Assembly: GCA_023459875.1 (NCBI GenBank)
Contig: JAEWRY010000020.1
Coordinates: 62,001 to 126,000 of the forward strand
Direction: 5' to 3'
Origin: Bacillota bacterium
GTDB taxonomy: Bacteria; Bacillota; Clostridia; Oscillospirales; Oscillospiraceae
Length of the DNA: 64,000 bases
Shown: piece by piece, positions 17,873 through 26,330 of the stretch
Layout of the letters: every line of letters starts with the position of its first letter
How positions within the stretch are numbered: position 1 is the stretch's first letter
Notes under the pieces: generated by a model
Database searches by the model: none
Seen by the model: only the letters and a program-made list of their open reading frames with translations
Told to the model about the DNA's origin: nothing
Program-made: the position numbers and the translations under genes

Positions 17873-19192
17873 ATGCTGAGATTTAATCCGTCCAACGCCG
17901 CCGGAGCTTATCCCCGGCGCGACCTGACCGCCGCTTTGACGGACGCCGTGCGCAAGCTGGATACCGGCTCGGGGGCCGGCGGAGAATTTACCGGCTGGGT
18001 CCACCTTCCCAGGGACTATGACCGGGCGGAATTCGCCCGCATCAAGAAAGCGGCTGAAAAAATTAAAAGAGATTCCGCCGTGCTGGTGGTCATCGGCATC
18101 GGCGGGTCTTATCTGGGCGCCCGCGCTCTCATCGAGCTGCTGCGCTCCCCCAACTATAACCTTCTCAAAAAAAACACCCCGGACATTCTCTTCGCGGGGA
18201 ACGGCCTGTCCTCGGACGCCCTGGATGAGACCGTACGCCTCATCGGCGGCCGGGATTTTTCCGTCAACGTTATCTCCAAGTCAGGCACCACCACCGAGCC
18301 GGCCGTTGCTTTCCGCATCTTCAAAGCACTGCTGGAGGAGAAATACGGCAAGGAGGGGGCGCGGGCCCGGATCTACGCCACCACCGACAAAGCCAGAGGC
18401 GCCCTGAAGGGCCTCGCCGATCGGGAGGGCTACGAGACCTTTGTGGTGCCCGACGAGGTGGGCGGGCGCTACTCGGTGCTCACCGCCGTGGGGCTTCTCC
18501 CCATCGCCGCGGCGGGCATCAATATTGGCGAACTTATGGCGGGCGCTGCCGAGGAGCGGGAGCGCTGCCTCTTTGGGGGCGCCCAAAGCGCCGCCGCGCA
18601 GTACGCCGCCGCCCGGTACGGTCTCTACTCCGCGGGTAAGCGCGTGGAGCTTCTGGCCTGCTTCGAGCCATCCTTCCGCTTTTTTGCCGAGTGGTTCAAG
18701 CAGCTTTTCGGCGAGAGCGAGGGCAAACGGAACCGCGGCCTCTTCCCCGCCAGCGTGGAGTATACCGCCGACCTGCACTCCATGGGCCAGTATATCCAGG
18801 AGGGGGAGCGGCTCCTATTCGAAACGGTGGTCTGCTTCGATCAGAGCATTGAAACGGCGCGCATCCCCTTTGATCCCGAAAACATCGACGGCCTCAACTT
18901 TCTCGCGGACAAGGAGCTTTCCTTTGTGGCCGAGCAGGCACGAAGGGGCACATTACTTGCACATGTGGACGGAGGAGTGCCTAATCTTATTATCAATGTG
19001 CCTATGAGGGACGAAGTCTCCGTGGGGCAACTGGTTTACTTCTTTGAATTTGCCTGCGGCCTTTCAGGCTATCTGCTGGAGGTGAACCCCTTTGACCAGC
19101 CCGGCGTGGAGGCCTATAAGCAGAATATGTTCGCCCTGCTGGGCAAGCAGGGCTACGAGGAACGCCGTGCGCTGCTGGAGGAGCGTTTGTAA
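17873..19192 (+). CDS. pgi: Glucose-6-phosphate isomerase
   Basis: The 439-residue enzyme interconverts glucose 6-phosphate and fructose 6-phosphate. Signatures include [36 protein letters not shown] and the C-terminal active-site segment around [13 protein letters not shown]. Length agrees with the short Gram-positive type. AGGAGGGG lies nine bases before ATG 17873. It follows the DUF711 gene by 20 bp and probably ends this transcript, although no clear terminator was found before the next promoter. Confidence 0.95.
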   Translation: MLRFNPSNAAGAYPRRDLTAALTDAVRKLDTGSGAGGEFTGWVHLPRDYDRAEFARIKKAAEKIKRDSAVLVVIGIGGSYLGARALIELLRSPNYNLLKKNTPDILFAGNGLSSDALDETVRLIGGRDFSVNVISKSGTTTEPAVAFRIFKALLEEKYGKEGARARIYATTDKARGALKGLADREGYETFVVPDEVGGRYSVLTAVGLLPIAAAGINIGELMAGAAEERERCLFGGAQSAAAQYAAARYGLYSAGKRVELLACFEPSFRFFAEWFKQLFGESEGKRNRGLFPASVEYTADLHSMGQYIQEGERLLFETVVCFDQSIETARIPFDPENIDGLNFLADKELSFVAEQARRGTLLAHVDGGVPNLIINVPMRDEVSVGQLVYFFEFACGLSGYLLEVNPFDQPGVEAYKQNMFALLGKQGYEERRALLEERL

Positions 19193-19250
19193 AATTTGTA
19201 TGAATTCTCTATGTCAGAACGTTAACTTTTCATGAACTTGAGTAAATTGC

Positions 19251-19279
19251 TTGAAAAGGCACTCCGAAAATGGTAGCAT
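19251..19279 (+). promoter_or_regulatory. Promoter for the orphan P-loop gene
   Basis: TTGAAA (19251-19256), a 17-bp spacer and TAGCAT (19274-19279) lie about 40 bp before the start codon. AAGGAGTG at 19309-19316 is the ribosome binding site. Confidence 0.55.
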
Positions 19280-19320
19280 AGTTAACAACGGATACATTAA
19301 ATTTTAAGGAGTGATTTGCA

Positions 19321-19734
19321 ATGGTTCGTGTCATTATGGGCGGCAAGGGCAGCGGCAAAACCAAGCAAATGATCGAAATGATTAATGGGGCTGTGCACAG
19401 CGAACACGGCAGCGTAATCTGCATTGAACGCGGCAACACGCTCACCTACGACATTCATTCCAAAATCCGGCTGGTGGAGTCCAGTCAGTTTGCCATGGAC
19501 AGCTTCACCTTTCTCAAGGGCTTTTTAAGCGGCCTGTACGCCGGCAATTACGACATCACCCATTTTTTTATCGACGATTTGTGTAAGATCATTCCCTCCG
19601 ACCCCGAATCTCCCGACGTCGAAAATTTCTTGGACTGGCTGAGCGCCTTTTCCAATAATAATAATCTGAAGTTTACCGTCATTATCAGCGCAGACGTCTC
19701 TTTGGCCTCCGAGGGTGTCAGAAAGTACTTTTGA
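19321..19734 (+). CDS. Orphan P-loop NTPase-like protein of unknown function
   Basis: The 137-residue product starts with a Walker A motif, GGKGSGKT, at residues 7-14. A Walker B-like strand, THFFIDDL, is at 80-87, and a further strand reads FTVIISADVS near the end. These give a minimal RecA/KAP-like nucleotide-binding core with no extra domain. It stands alone between its own promoter and a strong terminator. I do not recognise a characterised family. Similar short P-loop proteins may be common in this clade, but that needs a database search. Start choice is secure because of the strong Shine-Dalgarno sequence. Confidence 0.75.
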   Translation: MVRVIMGGKGSGKTKQMIEMINGAVHSEHGSVICIERGNTLTYDIHSKIRLVESSQFAMDSFTFLKGFLSGLYAGNYDITHFFIDDLCKIIPSDPESPDVENFLDWLSAFSNNNNLKFTVIISADVSLASEGVRKYF

Positions 19735-19740
19735 TGGTGA

Positions 19741-19777
19741 TTCATTCGCCCCGCCTTTGGCGGGGCGAATGAATTTT
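19741..19777 (+). terminator. Intrinsic terminator after the P-loop gene
   Basis: A long stem built on TTCATTCGCCCCGCC and its complement encloses a TTTG loop and is followed by TTTTT. It separates the P-loop gene from the purine operon promoter. Confidence 0.88.
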
Positions 19778-19850
19778 TGTATAGGAAAACCAAAAGTGCG
19801 GTCGGATTTGGGCTAAATATGGGCTTGTCTATAAAGATGCGTCTGCCTTC

Positions 19851-19879
19851 TTGACCGCGGTGGGCGGATAGGATACAAT
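19851..19879 (+). promoter_or_regulatory. Purine operon promoter
   Basis: TTGACC (19851-19856), a 17-bp spacer and TACAAT (19874-19879) form a near-consensus sigma-A promoter. Transcription would start near 19886, just before the ZTP riboswitch. Confidence 0.8.
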
Positions 19880-19892
19880 TTAAAATAAGGAA

Positions 19893-19967
19893 AGCTTTTT
19901 GTAACTGACGGAAATGTGGGGTACCACAGGGGAGCAAAAAGCAGCATGAAGCCGTCCGTCTGGGCAA
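19893..19967 (+). ncRNA. ZTP (pfl-type) riboswitch
   Basis: The RNA shows the pfl/ZTP aptamer layout. The outer stem pairs GCTTTTT (19894-19900) with AAAAAGC (19936-19942). A GTAACTGACGGAA stretch, a short TGTGG/CCACA hairpin and GGGGAGC follow. The 3' part ends in CCGTCTGGGCA, as in the family consensus, and its CCGTC can pair with GACGG to form the known pseudoknot. ZTP riboswitches sense the purine intermediate ZMP/ZTP, which accumulates when 10-formyltetrahydrofolate is short. Its 3' end overlaps the 5' arm of a terminator, consistent with control by antitermination. Confidence 0.88.
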
Positions 19968-19997
19968 TCCTACCAAGGAGTAGGACTGCCCTTTTTT
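19962..19997 (+). terminator. Riboswitch-controlled terminator of the purine operon
   Basis: The stem pairs GGGCAATCCTAC (19962-19973) with GTAGGACTGCCC (19980-19991), with one A/C mismatch, and is followed by TTTTTT. The GGGCA of its 5' arm also belongs to the ZTP aptamer, so ligand binding should block terminator formation. Confidence 0.88.
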
Positions 19998-20028
19998 ATT
20001 TTTGCACATACTTTGTACGGAGGATGTT

Positions 20029-20517
20029 ATGAAAAAAGTTGCGGTTATCATGGGCAGCGACAGCGACCTGCCGATCGTGGAAAAGGCGATAGATACACTG
20101 AAAGAATTTGGCGTCCCCCTGGAAGTACACGTCTACTCCGCCCACAGGACTCCGGAAGAGGCAAGGGCCTTTGCGGCCGGTGCCCGGGAGACCGGCTTCG
20201 GCGCGATCATCGCTGCCGCGGGGAAAGCCGCCCACCTGGCAGGGGCTCTCGCGGCGAACACCACTCTTCCCGTCATCGGCATCCCGGTCAAATCCTCGAC
20301 GCTCGACGGACTGGACGCACTTCTCTCCACCGTGCAGATGCCCTCCGGAATTCCCGTGGCGGCAGTGGCCATCGACGGGGCCCAGAACGCCGCCCTGCTC
20401 GCCATCGAGATTCTCTCGGTGGAGGACGAAGATCTCGCCGCGAAGCTTGCCGCCGCCCGGAAAAAGGCGTCGGCGGAAGTTCTTAAAAAGGATGTTACTC
20501 TGTCTCAAAGGTATTAA
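20029..20517 (+). CDS. purE: N5-carboxyaminoimidazole ribonucleotide mutase (PurE class)
   Basis: The 162-residue product carries GSDSDLP and SAHRTPE, the substrate-binding motifs of PurE, and [20 protein letters not shown]. It moves the carboxyl group to form CAIR in purine synthesis. No purK is in the operon; the partner may be elsewhere, or the protein may act as a class II AIR carboxylase, and the sequence alone does not settle this. An ATG at 20002 also opens the frame, but CGGAGGA at 20018-20024 places the start at 20029. It is the first gene after the riboswitch. Confidence 0.94.
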   Translation: MKKVAVIMGSDSDLPIVEKAIDTLKEFGVPLEVHVYSAHRTPEEARAFAAGARETGFGAIIAAAGKAAHLAGALAANTTLPVIGIPVKSSTLDGLDALLSTVQMPSGIPVAAVAIDGAQNAALLAIEILSVEDEDLAAKLAAARKKASAEVLKKDVTLSQRY

Positions 20518-20554
20518 TTTAAGCTGCATACATTGCATATGAGGAGGATTTTCC

Positions 20555-21265
20555 ATGGAAAAGACCGTCCAGCTTTACGAGGGAAAGGCAAAAAAAGTGT
20601 TCGCCACCGACGACCCCGGCTACTGCATCGTCTCTTACAAGGACGACGCCACCGCCTTTAACGGGCAGAAAAAGGGCACCATTCTGGGCAAGGGAGTCAT
20701 TAACAACCGGGTCACCAACCATCTGATGCGCCAGCTGGAAAAGGCGGGCGTCCCCACTCATTTTGTCGAGGAACTGAGCAGTCGCGAAACCTTGGTGAAA
20801 AAGGTTAAGATCGTGCCGCTGGAGGTCATCATCCGCAACATCTCTGCAGGTTCCTTCGCCGCCCGGTACGGCGTGGAGGAGGGCATCGTCTTCGATGCGC
20901 CCACCATCGAGTTTTCCTTGAAGGACGACGCGCTGAACGACCCCCTCATTAACGAATACCACGCCCTGGCGCTCAGGCTCGCCACCGGGGAGGAGATCGA
21001 AACCATCAAGAAATATGCCTTCGCCGTGAACGACTTTCTCAAGTCCTTCATGAAGGGCATCGGCATCGACCTTGTGGACTTCAAACTGGAGTTCGGCAAA
21101 ACCGCTGGCGGGCAGATCGTGCTGGCCGACGAGATTTCTCCCGACACCTGCCGCCTCTGGGACTCCAAAACCCACGAAAAACTGGACAAGGACCGGTTCC
21201 GCCGGGATCTGGGCGGCGTCGAGGACGCTTACCAGGAGATTCTCAAGCGCATGCTGGGTGAGTAG
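20555..21265 (+). CDS. purC: Phosphoribosylaminoimidazole-succinocarboxamide synthase
   Basis: The 236-residue SAICAR synthetase starts [20 protein letters not shown] and includes [10 protein letters not shown], the ATP-binding region, and VDFKLEFGK with [12 protein letters not shown]. It joins aspartate to CAIR using ATP. Length is normal for bacterial PurC. GAGGAGGA lies upstream of the ATG, and purF starts one base after the stop. Confidence 0.95.
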   Translation: MEKTVQLYEGKAKKVFATDDPGYCIVSYKDDATAFNGQKKGTILGKGVINNRVTNHLMRQLEKAGVPTHFVEELSSRETLVKKVKIVPLEVIIRNISAGSFAARYGVEEGIVFDAPTIEFSLKDDALNDPLINEYHALALRLATGEEIETIKKYAFAVNDFLKSFMKGIGIDLVDFKLEFGKTAGGQIVLADEISPDTCRLWDSKTHEKLDKDRFRRDLGGVEDAYQEILKRMLGE

Positions 21266-21266
21266 T

Positions 21267-22706
21267 ATGAGCCACCTTCATGAGGAATGCGGGGTCTTCG
21301 GGGTCTACTCCCCCGTCACCAACGGCGTGGCCGCCACCGTTTACTACGGCCTTTTCGCCCTGCAGCACCGGGGGCAGGAGAGCTGCGGCATCGTGGTGAA
21401 CGACGACGGTATTTTCCGCACCTATAAGGACCTGGGACTGGTAAACGACGTGTTTACGCCCGAGGTCATCGCGGGGCTGGGGCCCGGCAGCATGGCCATC
21501 GGCCACGTGCGCTACGGCACCACCGGCGGCAACGAACGGGCCAATTCCCAGCCCATTGTGGTCAACCACATCAAGGGTCGCATGGCCCTGGCTCATAACG
21601 GCAATCTGGTGAACTCCTTCGAGCTCCGGGAAGAACTTGAGCTGGAAGGCTCTATCTTCCACACCACCAGCGACACCGAGGTCATCTCCTATATCATCAC
21701 CAAGGAGCGCCTCCAGAGCGCCTCCATCGAGGAGGCGGTGAGCCGCGCCATGCACCGCGTGAAGGGGGCTTATTCCCTCGTTATCATGTCCCCGGCCAAG
21801 CTGATCGCGGCGAGGGACGCCCACGGCTTCCGCCCCCTTTGCTACGGGAAGACTGAGGACGGCAGATATATTGTCGCCTCCGAGAGCTGCGCCCTGGACG
21901 CGGTGGGCGCGGCCTTTATCCGCGACCTGCGCCCCGGGGAGATTCTGGTGATTGACAAAAACGGCGTGCGCTCCCTCATCGAGCACTGCGATACCGCACC
22001 GCCCTCCCTGTGCGTTTTTGAGTATATTTACTTCGCAAGGCCCGATTCGGTCATCGACGGCTGCTCGGTGCACAGCGCGAGGCTGCGGGCGGGCTCCTTC
22101 CTGGCGCTGGAGCACCCAGTCCAGGCCGACGTTGTGGTGGGCGTGCCCGATTCGGGCCTCGACGCCGCCATCGGCTATTCCCGCCAGTCGGGCATTCCTT
22201 ATGGCATCGGTCTCATTAAAAACAAATATATCGGCAGGACCTTCATTTCGCCCGGTCAGAAGGTGCGGGAGGATAAAGTGAAAATCAAGCTCAATCCCGT
22301 GGCCGAGACCGTTCGGGACAAGCGGGTGGTCCTCATCGACGACTCCATCGTCCGGGGCACCACCAGCAGCCGCATCGTGAAGTTGCTGCGGGACGCGGGG
22401 GCCAGGGAAGTTCATATGCGGGTCTCCGCCCCGCCCTTCCTCAATGCCTGCTACTACGGCACCGATATCGATTCCCAGGAAAATCTGATTGCCTGCCACC
22501 ACACGGTGGAGGAGACCGCCGCGCTCATCGGTGCGGACACCCTGGGGTACCTCAGCGTGGAGCACGCCCGTTTGCTGGCCGCGGGTGACCGGGGCAAGGG
22601 CTACTGCGCCGCCTGCTTTGACGCAAAATACCCCACCGAGATTCCCTCCCAAACCAACAAAAACCGCTTTGAGCGCAAGATCAGCGAAAAGAAGGTGTCG
22701 GAATGA
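21267..22706 (+). CDS. purF: Amidophosphoribosyltransferase
   Basis: The 479-residue enzyme makes phosphoribosylamine from PRPP and glutamine, the committed step of purine synthesis. The N-terminal nucleophile cysteine is C8 in HEECGVFG, so a short propeptide (MSHLHEE) must be removed, as in the B. subtilis type. The PRPP loop is VVLIDDSIVRGTTSSR. Cysteines in the C-terminal third could bind a [4Fe-4S] cluster as in Bacillus. The frame extends upstream through purC, but ATG 21267 gives the conserved N-terminus. The stop overlaps the purM start. Confidence 0.95.
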   Translation: MSHLHEECGVFGVYSPVTNGVAATVYYGLFALQHRGQESCGIVVNDDGIFRTYKDLGLVNDVFTPEVIAGLGPGSMAIGHVRYGTTGGNERANSQPIVVNHIKGRMALAHNGNLVNSFELREELELEGSIFHTTSDTEVISYIITKERLQSASIEEAVSRAMHRVKGAYSLVIMSPAKLIAARDAHGFRPLCYGKTEDGRYIVASESCALDAVGAAFIRDLRPGEILVIDKNGVRSLIEHCDTAPPSLCVFEYIYFARPDSVIDGCSVHSARLRAGSFLALEHPVQADVVVGVPDSGLDAAIGYSRQSGIPYGIGLIKNKYIGRTFISPGQKVREDKVKIKLNPVAETVRDKRVVLIDDSIVRGTTSSRIVKLLRDAGAREVHMRVSAPPFLNACYYGTDIDSQENLIACHHTVEETAALIGADTLGYLSVEHARLLAAGDRGKGYCAACFDAKYPTEIPSQTNKNRFERKISEKKVSE

Positions 22707-23740
22707 AGAGTTCCAGCGAGAGCTATAAGGCTTCCGGCGTGGATATCACCGCCGGATACAGGGCTGTGGAGCTGATGAAGTCCCATATCGCCAGAACTGT
22801 CGTTCCGGGCGTTCTGGGCGGCGTAGGCGGCTTCGGCGGCCTTTTTGAGCTGGACCTCACCGGCATTTCAAAGCCCGTGCTGGTCTCGGGCACCGACGGC
22901 GTGGGGACCAAGCTGAAGCTGGCCTTCCTGATGGACAGGCATACCACCGTGGGCATCGACTGCGTGGCCATGTGCGTGAACGACGTGATCTGCTGCGGTG
23001 CGAAGCCCCTTTTCTTTCTGGATTATATCGCCGTGGGAAAAAACCTCCCCAAGCGGGTGGCCGATATTGTCGCGGGCGTGGCCGAGGGCTGCGTGCAGGC
23101 GGGCTGCGCCCTGGTGGGCGGCGAGACGGCGGAAATGCCCGGGTTTTACTCCCCCAACGAGTACGATATCGCCGGTTTCTCGGTGGGCGTGGTGGACCGG
23201 AGCAAAATTCTCGACAGCTCGGCCATGGCGCCCGGCGACGTGATTCTGGCTCTGCCCTCCAGCGGTATCCACTCCAACGGCTTTTCCCTGGTGAGAAAAA
23301 TCTTTGACGTTGAACGCGCGGATTTAGCCGCCCCGGTCTCGGAGCTTGGCGGAGCCTCCCTGGGCGAAACGCTGCTCACGCCCACCAAAATTTATGTAAA
23401 GCCCATGCTGGCCCTCTTTGAGGCCGTGAGCGTTCGGGCGGTCTCCCACATCACCGGCGGCGGCTTTTACGAAAACATCCCCCGCAGCCTGCCCGCGGGA
23501 CTGGGCGCGAAAATAGAGAAGGCGGCGGTGCGCACACCGGCCGTCTTCGGGATGCTTGCCCGCAAGGGCAATATCCCCGAGCGGGATATGTTTAACACCT
23601 TCAATATGGGCGTGGGCATGACCGCCGTGGTCCCCAGAGCTGACGCGGACAAGGCCCTGGGCATTCTCCGTTCGAAGGGAGAGAACGCCTATATTCTGGG
23701 CGAGATCGTCTCCTCCGACGAGGCGGTTACTCTATGCTGA
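22703..23740 (+). CDS. purM: Phosphoribosylformylglycinamidine cyclo-ligase
   Basis: The 345-residue AIR synthetase closes the imidazole ring using ATP. Characteristic segments are VSGTDGVGTKLKLAF, GIDCVAMCVNDVICCGAKPLFFLDY and HITGGGFYENIPRSLP. The ATG overlaps the purF stop by four bases (ATGA), indicating translational coupling. purN overlaps the 3' end by seven bases. Confidence 0.95.
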   Translation: MKSSSESYKASGVDITAGYRAVELMKSHIARTVVPGVLGGVGGFGGLFELDLTGISKPVLVSGTDGVGTKLKLAFLMDRHTTVGIDCVAMCVNDVICCGAKPLFFLDYIAVGKNLPKRVADIVAGVAEGCVQAGCALVGGETAEMPGFYSPNEYDIAGFSVGVVDRSKILDSSAMAPGDVILALPSSGIHSNGFSLVRKIFDVERADLAAPVSELGGASLGETLLTPTKIYVKPMLALFEAVSVRAVSHITGGGFYENIPRSLPAGLGAKIEKAAVRTPAVFGMLARKGNIPERDMFNTFNMGVGMTAVVPRADADKALGILRSKGENAYILGEIVSSDEAVTLC

Positions 23741-24357
23741 GCCCGGTCAAAATCGCGGTGCTGGTTTCGGGCGGAGGCACCAACCTCCAGGCCCTCATCG
23801 ACGCCCAGACAAAGGGCAGCCTCAAAAGCGGAAAAATCTCTCTGGTCGTTTCCAGCAACCCCGACGCCTACGCCCTTAAACGTGCGGAACAAAGCGGCAT
23901 CCCAACGGCGGTATCGGTGAGGCGCGGTCATTCTCAGGAGGAATTTGAGGCTTCTCTTTCCGTGCTGTTGGAGGAGTACCACATCGACCTCATTATTTTA
24001 GCGGGCTTCATGAGTATTTTGAGCGCCGAGTTTACGAGACACTGGCCCGAGCGCATCATAAACGTCCATCCCGCCCTCATCCCCTCCTTCTGCGGTAAGG
24101 GTTTTTACGGGCTGAAGGTGCACGAGGCGGCGCTTTCTTGCGGCGTCAAGGTTACGGGAGCCACCGTGCACTTTGTAAACGAGGTCCCCGACGGCGGAAA
24201 AATCATCGCCCAGAAAGCCGTGGCGGTGCGCGGGGGCGACACGCCGGAAACTCTGCAGCGCCGGGTAATGGAACAGGCAGAATGGGTGCTGCTGCCCCGG
24301 GCGGCGGAACAGGTGGCCCGCGTGATGGCCAAAGAGAAAGGGCGGAACCAGTCTTGA
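23734..24357 (+). CDS. purN: Phosphoribosylglycinamide formyltransferase
   Basis: The 207-residue folate-dependent GAR transformylase contains VLVSGGGTNLQALID at the N-terminus, the catalytic region INVHPALIPSFCGKGFYG, and GATVHFVNEVPDGG. It uses 10-formyltetrahydrofolate, the cofactor whose shortage the upstream ZTP riboswitch reports. The start at 23734 overlaps purM, and the TGA stop overlaps the TTG start of the next gene. Confidence 0.95.
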   Translation: MLSPVKIAVLVSGGGTNLQALIDAQTKGSLKSGKISLVVSSNPDAYALKRAEQSGIPTAVSVRRGHSQEEFEASLSVLLEEYHIDLIILAGFMSILSAEFTRHWPERIINVHPALIPSFCGKGFYGLKVHEAALSCGVKVTGATVHFVNEVPDGGKIIAQKAVAVRGGDTPETLQRRVMEQAEWVLLPRAAEQVARVMAKEKGRNQS

Positions 24358-25088
24358 ATATTTACGAGCTTAACGATCTGGGCGCGCTTTTGAAGCGCAA
24401 CGCCTATCCCGGTAGGGGAATCGTTATAGGCGAAAGCGCCGACGGCAAAAACGCGGTTTTCGCCTACTTCATCATGGGCCGCAGCGAAAACAGCCGCAAC
24501 CGTATTTTTGCAGAGGACGGGGATACGGTGACCACCCGGCCCTTCGACCCAGCCAAGGTGAAGGACCCCTCCCTCATCATCTACTCCCCCGTGAAGGCGC
24601 TGGAAAACCGGATCATCGTCACGAACGGCGACCAGACCGACACGATCTATGACGCGCTTGGGTCTAACGGGACCTTCGAGGGGGCGCTCGCCACCCGGTG
24701 CTTCGAGCCGGACGGACCTAACTTCACCCCCCGCATCAGCGGCCTTCTCACCTTCGAAAACGGCGGCTTTTCCTACAAAATGAGCATTCTCAAGAGCGCC
24801 GACGAAAGGGGCAGCGCCTGCAACCGCTTCACCTTTTCCTATTCCCCCCTTGCAGGCACCGGCCACTTTATCCACACCTATCTCTGCGACGGCGATCCCA
24901 TCCCCACCTTCGAGGGGGAACCGGAGCGGATTTTAATCGGGAACGAAATCGGCTCTTTTTCCGCCTGCCTTTGGGAGAATCTCAACGGGGACAATAAAAT
25001 TTCCCTTTACGTCCGCTATACCGATCTGAAAACGGGCGCCTGGGAGCGGCGGCTTTTCAACAAGTACGGAGGCGAGGCACAAAAATGA
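24354..25088 (+). CDS. purO: IMP cyclohydrolase, PurO-like (archaeal type)
   Basis: The 244-residue product resembles the IMP_cyclohyd (PurO) family known first from archaea. Supporting features are an N-terminal PGRGIVIGESADGKNAVFAY, the segment RIIVTNGDQTDTIYDAL, which parallels the SNGxxTDTI signature of PurO, and NFTPRISGLL. The reaction is ring closure of FAICAR to IMP, the last step of the pathway. Its position immediately before a formyltransferase that lacks a cyclohydrolase domain strongly supports this. The start is TTG 24354 overlapping the purN stop; the upstream in-frame extension runs inside purN and is rejected. Confidence 0.83.
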   Translation: MNIYELNDLGALLKRNAYPGRGIVIGESADGKNAVFAYFIMGRSENSRNRIFAEDGDTVTTRPFDPAKVKDPSLIIYSPVKALENRIIVTNGDQTDTIYDALGSNGTFEGALATRCFEPDGPNFTPRISGLLTFENGGFSYKMSILKSADERGSACNRFTFSYSPLAGTGHFIHTYLCDGDPIPTFEGEPERILIGNEIGSFSACLWENLNGDNKISLYVRYTDLKTGAWERRLFNKYGGEAQK

Positions 25089-26272
25089 AAGAGCTTGAAC
25101 TGAAATACGGCTGCAACCCCAATCAGAAGAGCGCGAAGCTTTTTATGCGGGACCGCAGCGAGCTGCCCATTGAGATTCTCTGCGGGCGGCCCGGCTATAT
25201 CAATTTTCTCGACGCCTTCAACAGCTGGCAGCTTGTAAAAGAGCTGAAGGAGGCGCTGGGCCAGAGCGCCGCCACCTCCTTCAAGCACGTCTCTCCCACC
25301 TCCGCCGCCGTGGGAAATCCCATGAGTCAGGAGCTTAAAAAGGCCTGCTTTGTGGAGGATATCGAAGGCCTCGACGACTCCCCTCTGGCCTCGGCCTATG
25401 CCCGCGCCAGGGGCACCGACCGGATGAGCTCCTTCGGGGACTGGGTGGCCCTCTCCGACCCCTGCGACGCCGTCACCGCGAGGATTTTACAGCGGGAGGT
25501 TTCCGACGGCATCATTGCCCCAGGCTATACCCCCGAGGCTCTGGAGATTTTAAAAACCAAGCGCAGGGGCAGCTACAACATCGTTCAGATCGACCCCGAT
25601 TACCGTCCCGACCCGGTGGAGCAAAAGCAGGTGTTCGGAATCACGTTCCAGCAGGAACGCAACAATTTTAAAATCGACACCGCGCTGCTCCAGAATATCG
25701 TCACGGCCAACAAAACTCTGCCCGAGGCCGCGGTGCGCGACCTCATCATTTCTCTCATTACCCTCAAGTACACCCAGTCAAACTCGGTCTGCTTCGCTTA
25801 TGACGGGCAGGCCATCGGCGTGGGCGCCGGGCAGCAGTCCCGAATCCACTGCACCCGCCTTGCCGGGAGCAAGGCCGACCTCTGGCAGCTCCGGCAGCAC
25901 CCCAAGGCGCTCTGCCTGCCCTTTCGGTCCGATCTCGGCCGTCCTGACCGGAACAACGTGGTCGATCTCTACCTCTCCGATACCCAGAGCGGGGACGTGC
26001 TGGACGAGGGCCGCTGGCAGGAGTACTTTACCGACCGCCCGGAGGAGTTTACGACCGAGGAAAAAGAAAGCTGGCTTTCCCAGGTCACCGGCGTCTCCCT
26101 GGGCAGCGACGCCTTCTTCCCCTTCGGGGACAACATCGAGCGCGCCCACCGCAGCGGCGTCTGCTTCGTGGCTCAGCCGGGCGGCTCCATCCGGGACGAC
26201 AACGTAATCGCCGCCTGCGACAAGTACAACATGGCCATGGCCTTTACCGGCATGAGGCTTTTCCACCATTAA
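25085..26272 (+). CDS. AICAR formyltransferase, stand-alone (PurH C-terminal type)
   Basis: The 395-residue protein matches only the AICAR transformylase half of PurH. KYGCNPNQ at the start parallels the RYGENPHQ of PurH, and the catalytic Lys-His pair is K67-H68 in SFKHVSP. Later segments, SNSVCFAYDGQAIGVGAGQQSR and GSDAFFPFGDNIERA, are family hallmarks. The N-terminal MGS-like cyclohydrolase domain of normal PurH (about 200 residues) is absent. It transfers a formyl group from 10-formyltetrahydrofolate to AICAR. The start overlaps the purO stop by four bases. Confidence 0.9.
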   Translation: MKELELKYGCNPNQKSAKLFMRDRSELPIEILCGRPGYINFLDAFNSWQLVKELKEALGQSAATSFKHVSPTSAAVGNPMSQELKKACFVEDIEGLDDSPLASAYARARGTDRMSSFGDWVALSDPCDAVTARILQREVSDGIIAPGYTPEALEILKTKRRGSYNIVQIDPDYRPDPVEQKQVFGITFQQERNNFKIDTALLQNIVTANKTLPEAAVRDLIISLITLKYTQSNSVCFAYDGQAIGVGAGQQSRIHCTRLAGSKADLWQLRQHPKALCLPFRSDLGRPDRNNVVDLYLSDTQSGDVLDEGRWQEYFTDRPEEFTTEEKESWLSQVTGVSLGSDAFFPFGDNIERAHRSGVCFVAQPGGSIRDDNVIAACDKYNMAMAFTGMRLFHH

Positions 26273-26330
26273 TACGGTATTTTTGCCGATCCCCTTTCTT
26301 TTTAAGGGGCCGGCTTTCTGAGGTGATCGC

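Noticed and set aside
21243..22652. 469-codon minus-strand frame opposite purF
   Set aside because: It mirrors the codons of purF; the translation is rich in Gly, His and Val and lacks motifs.
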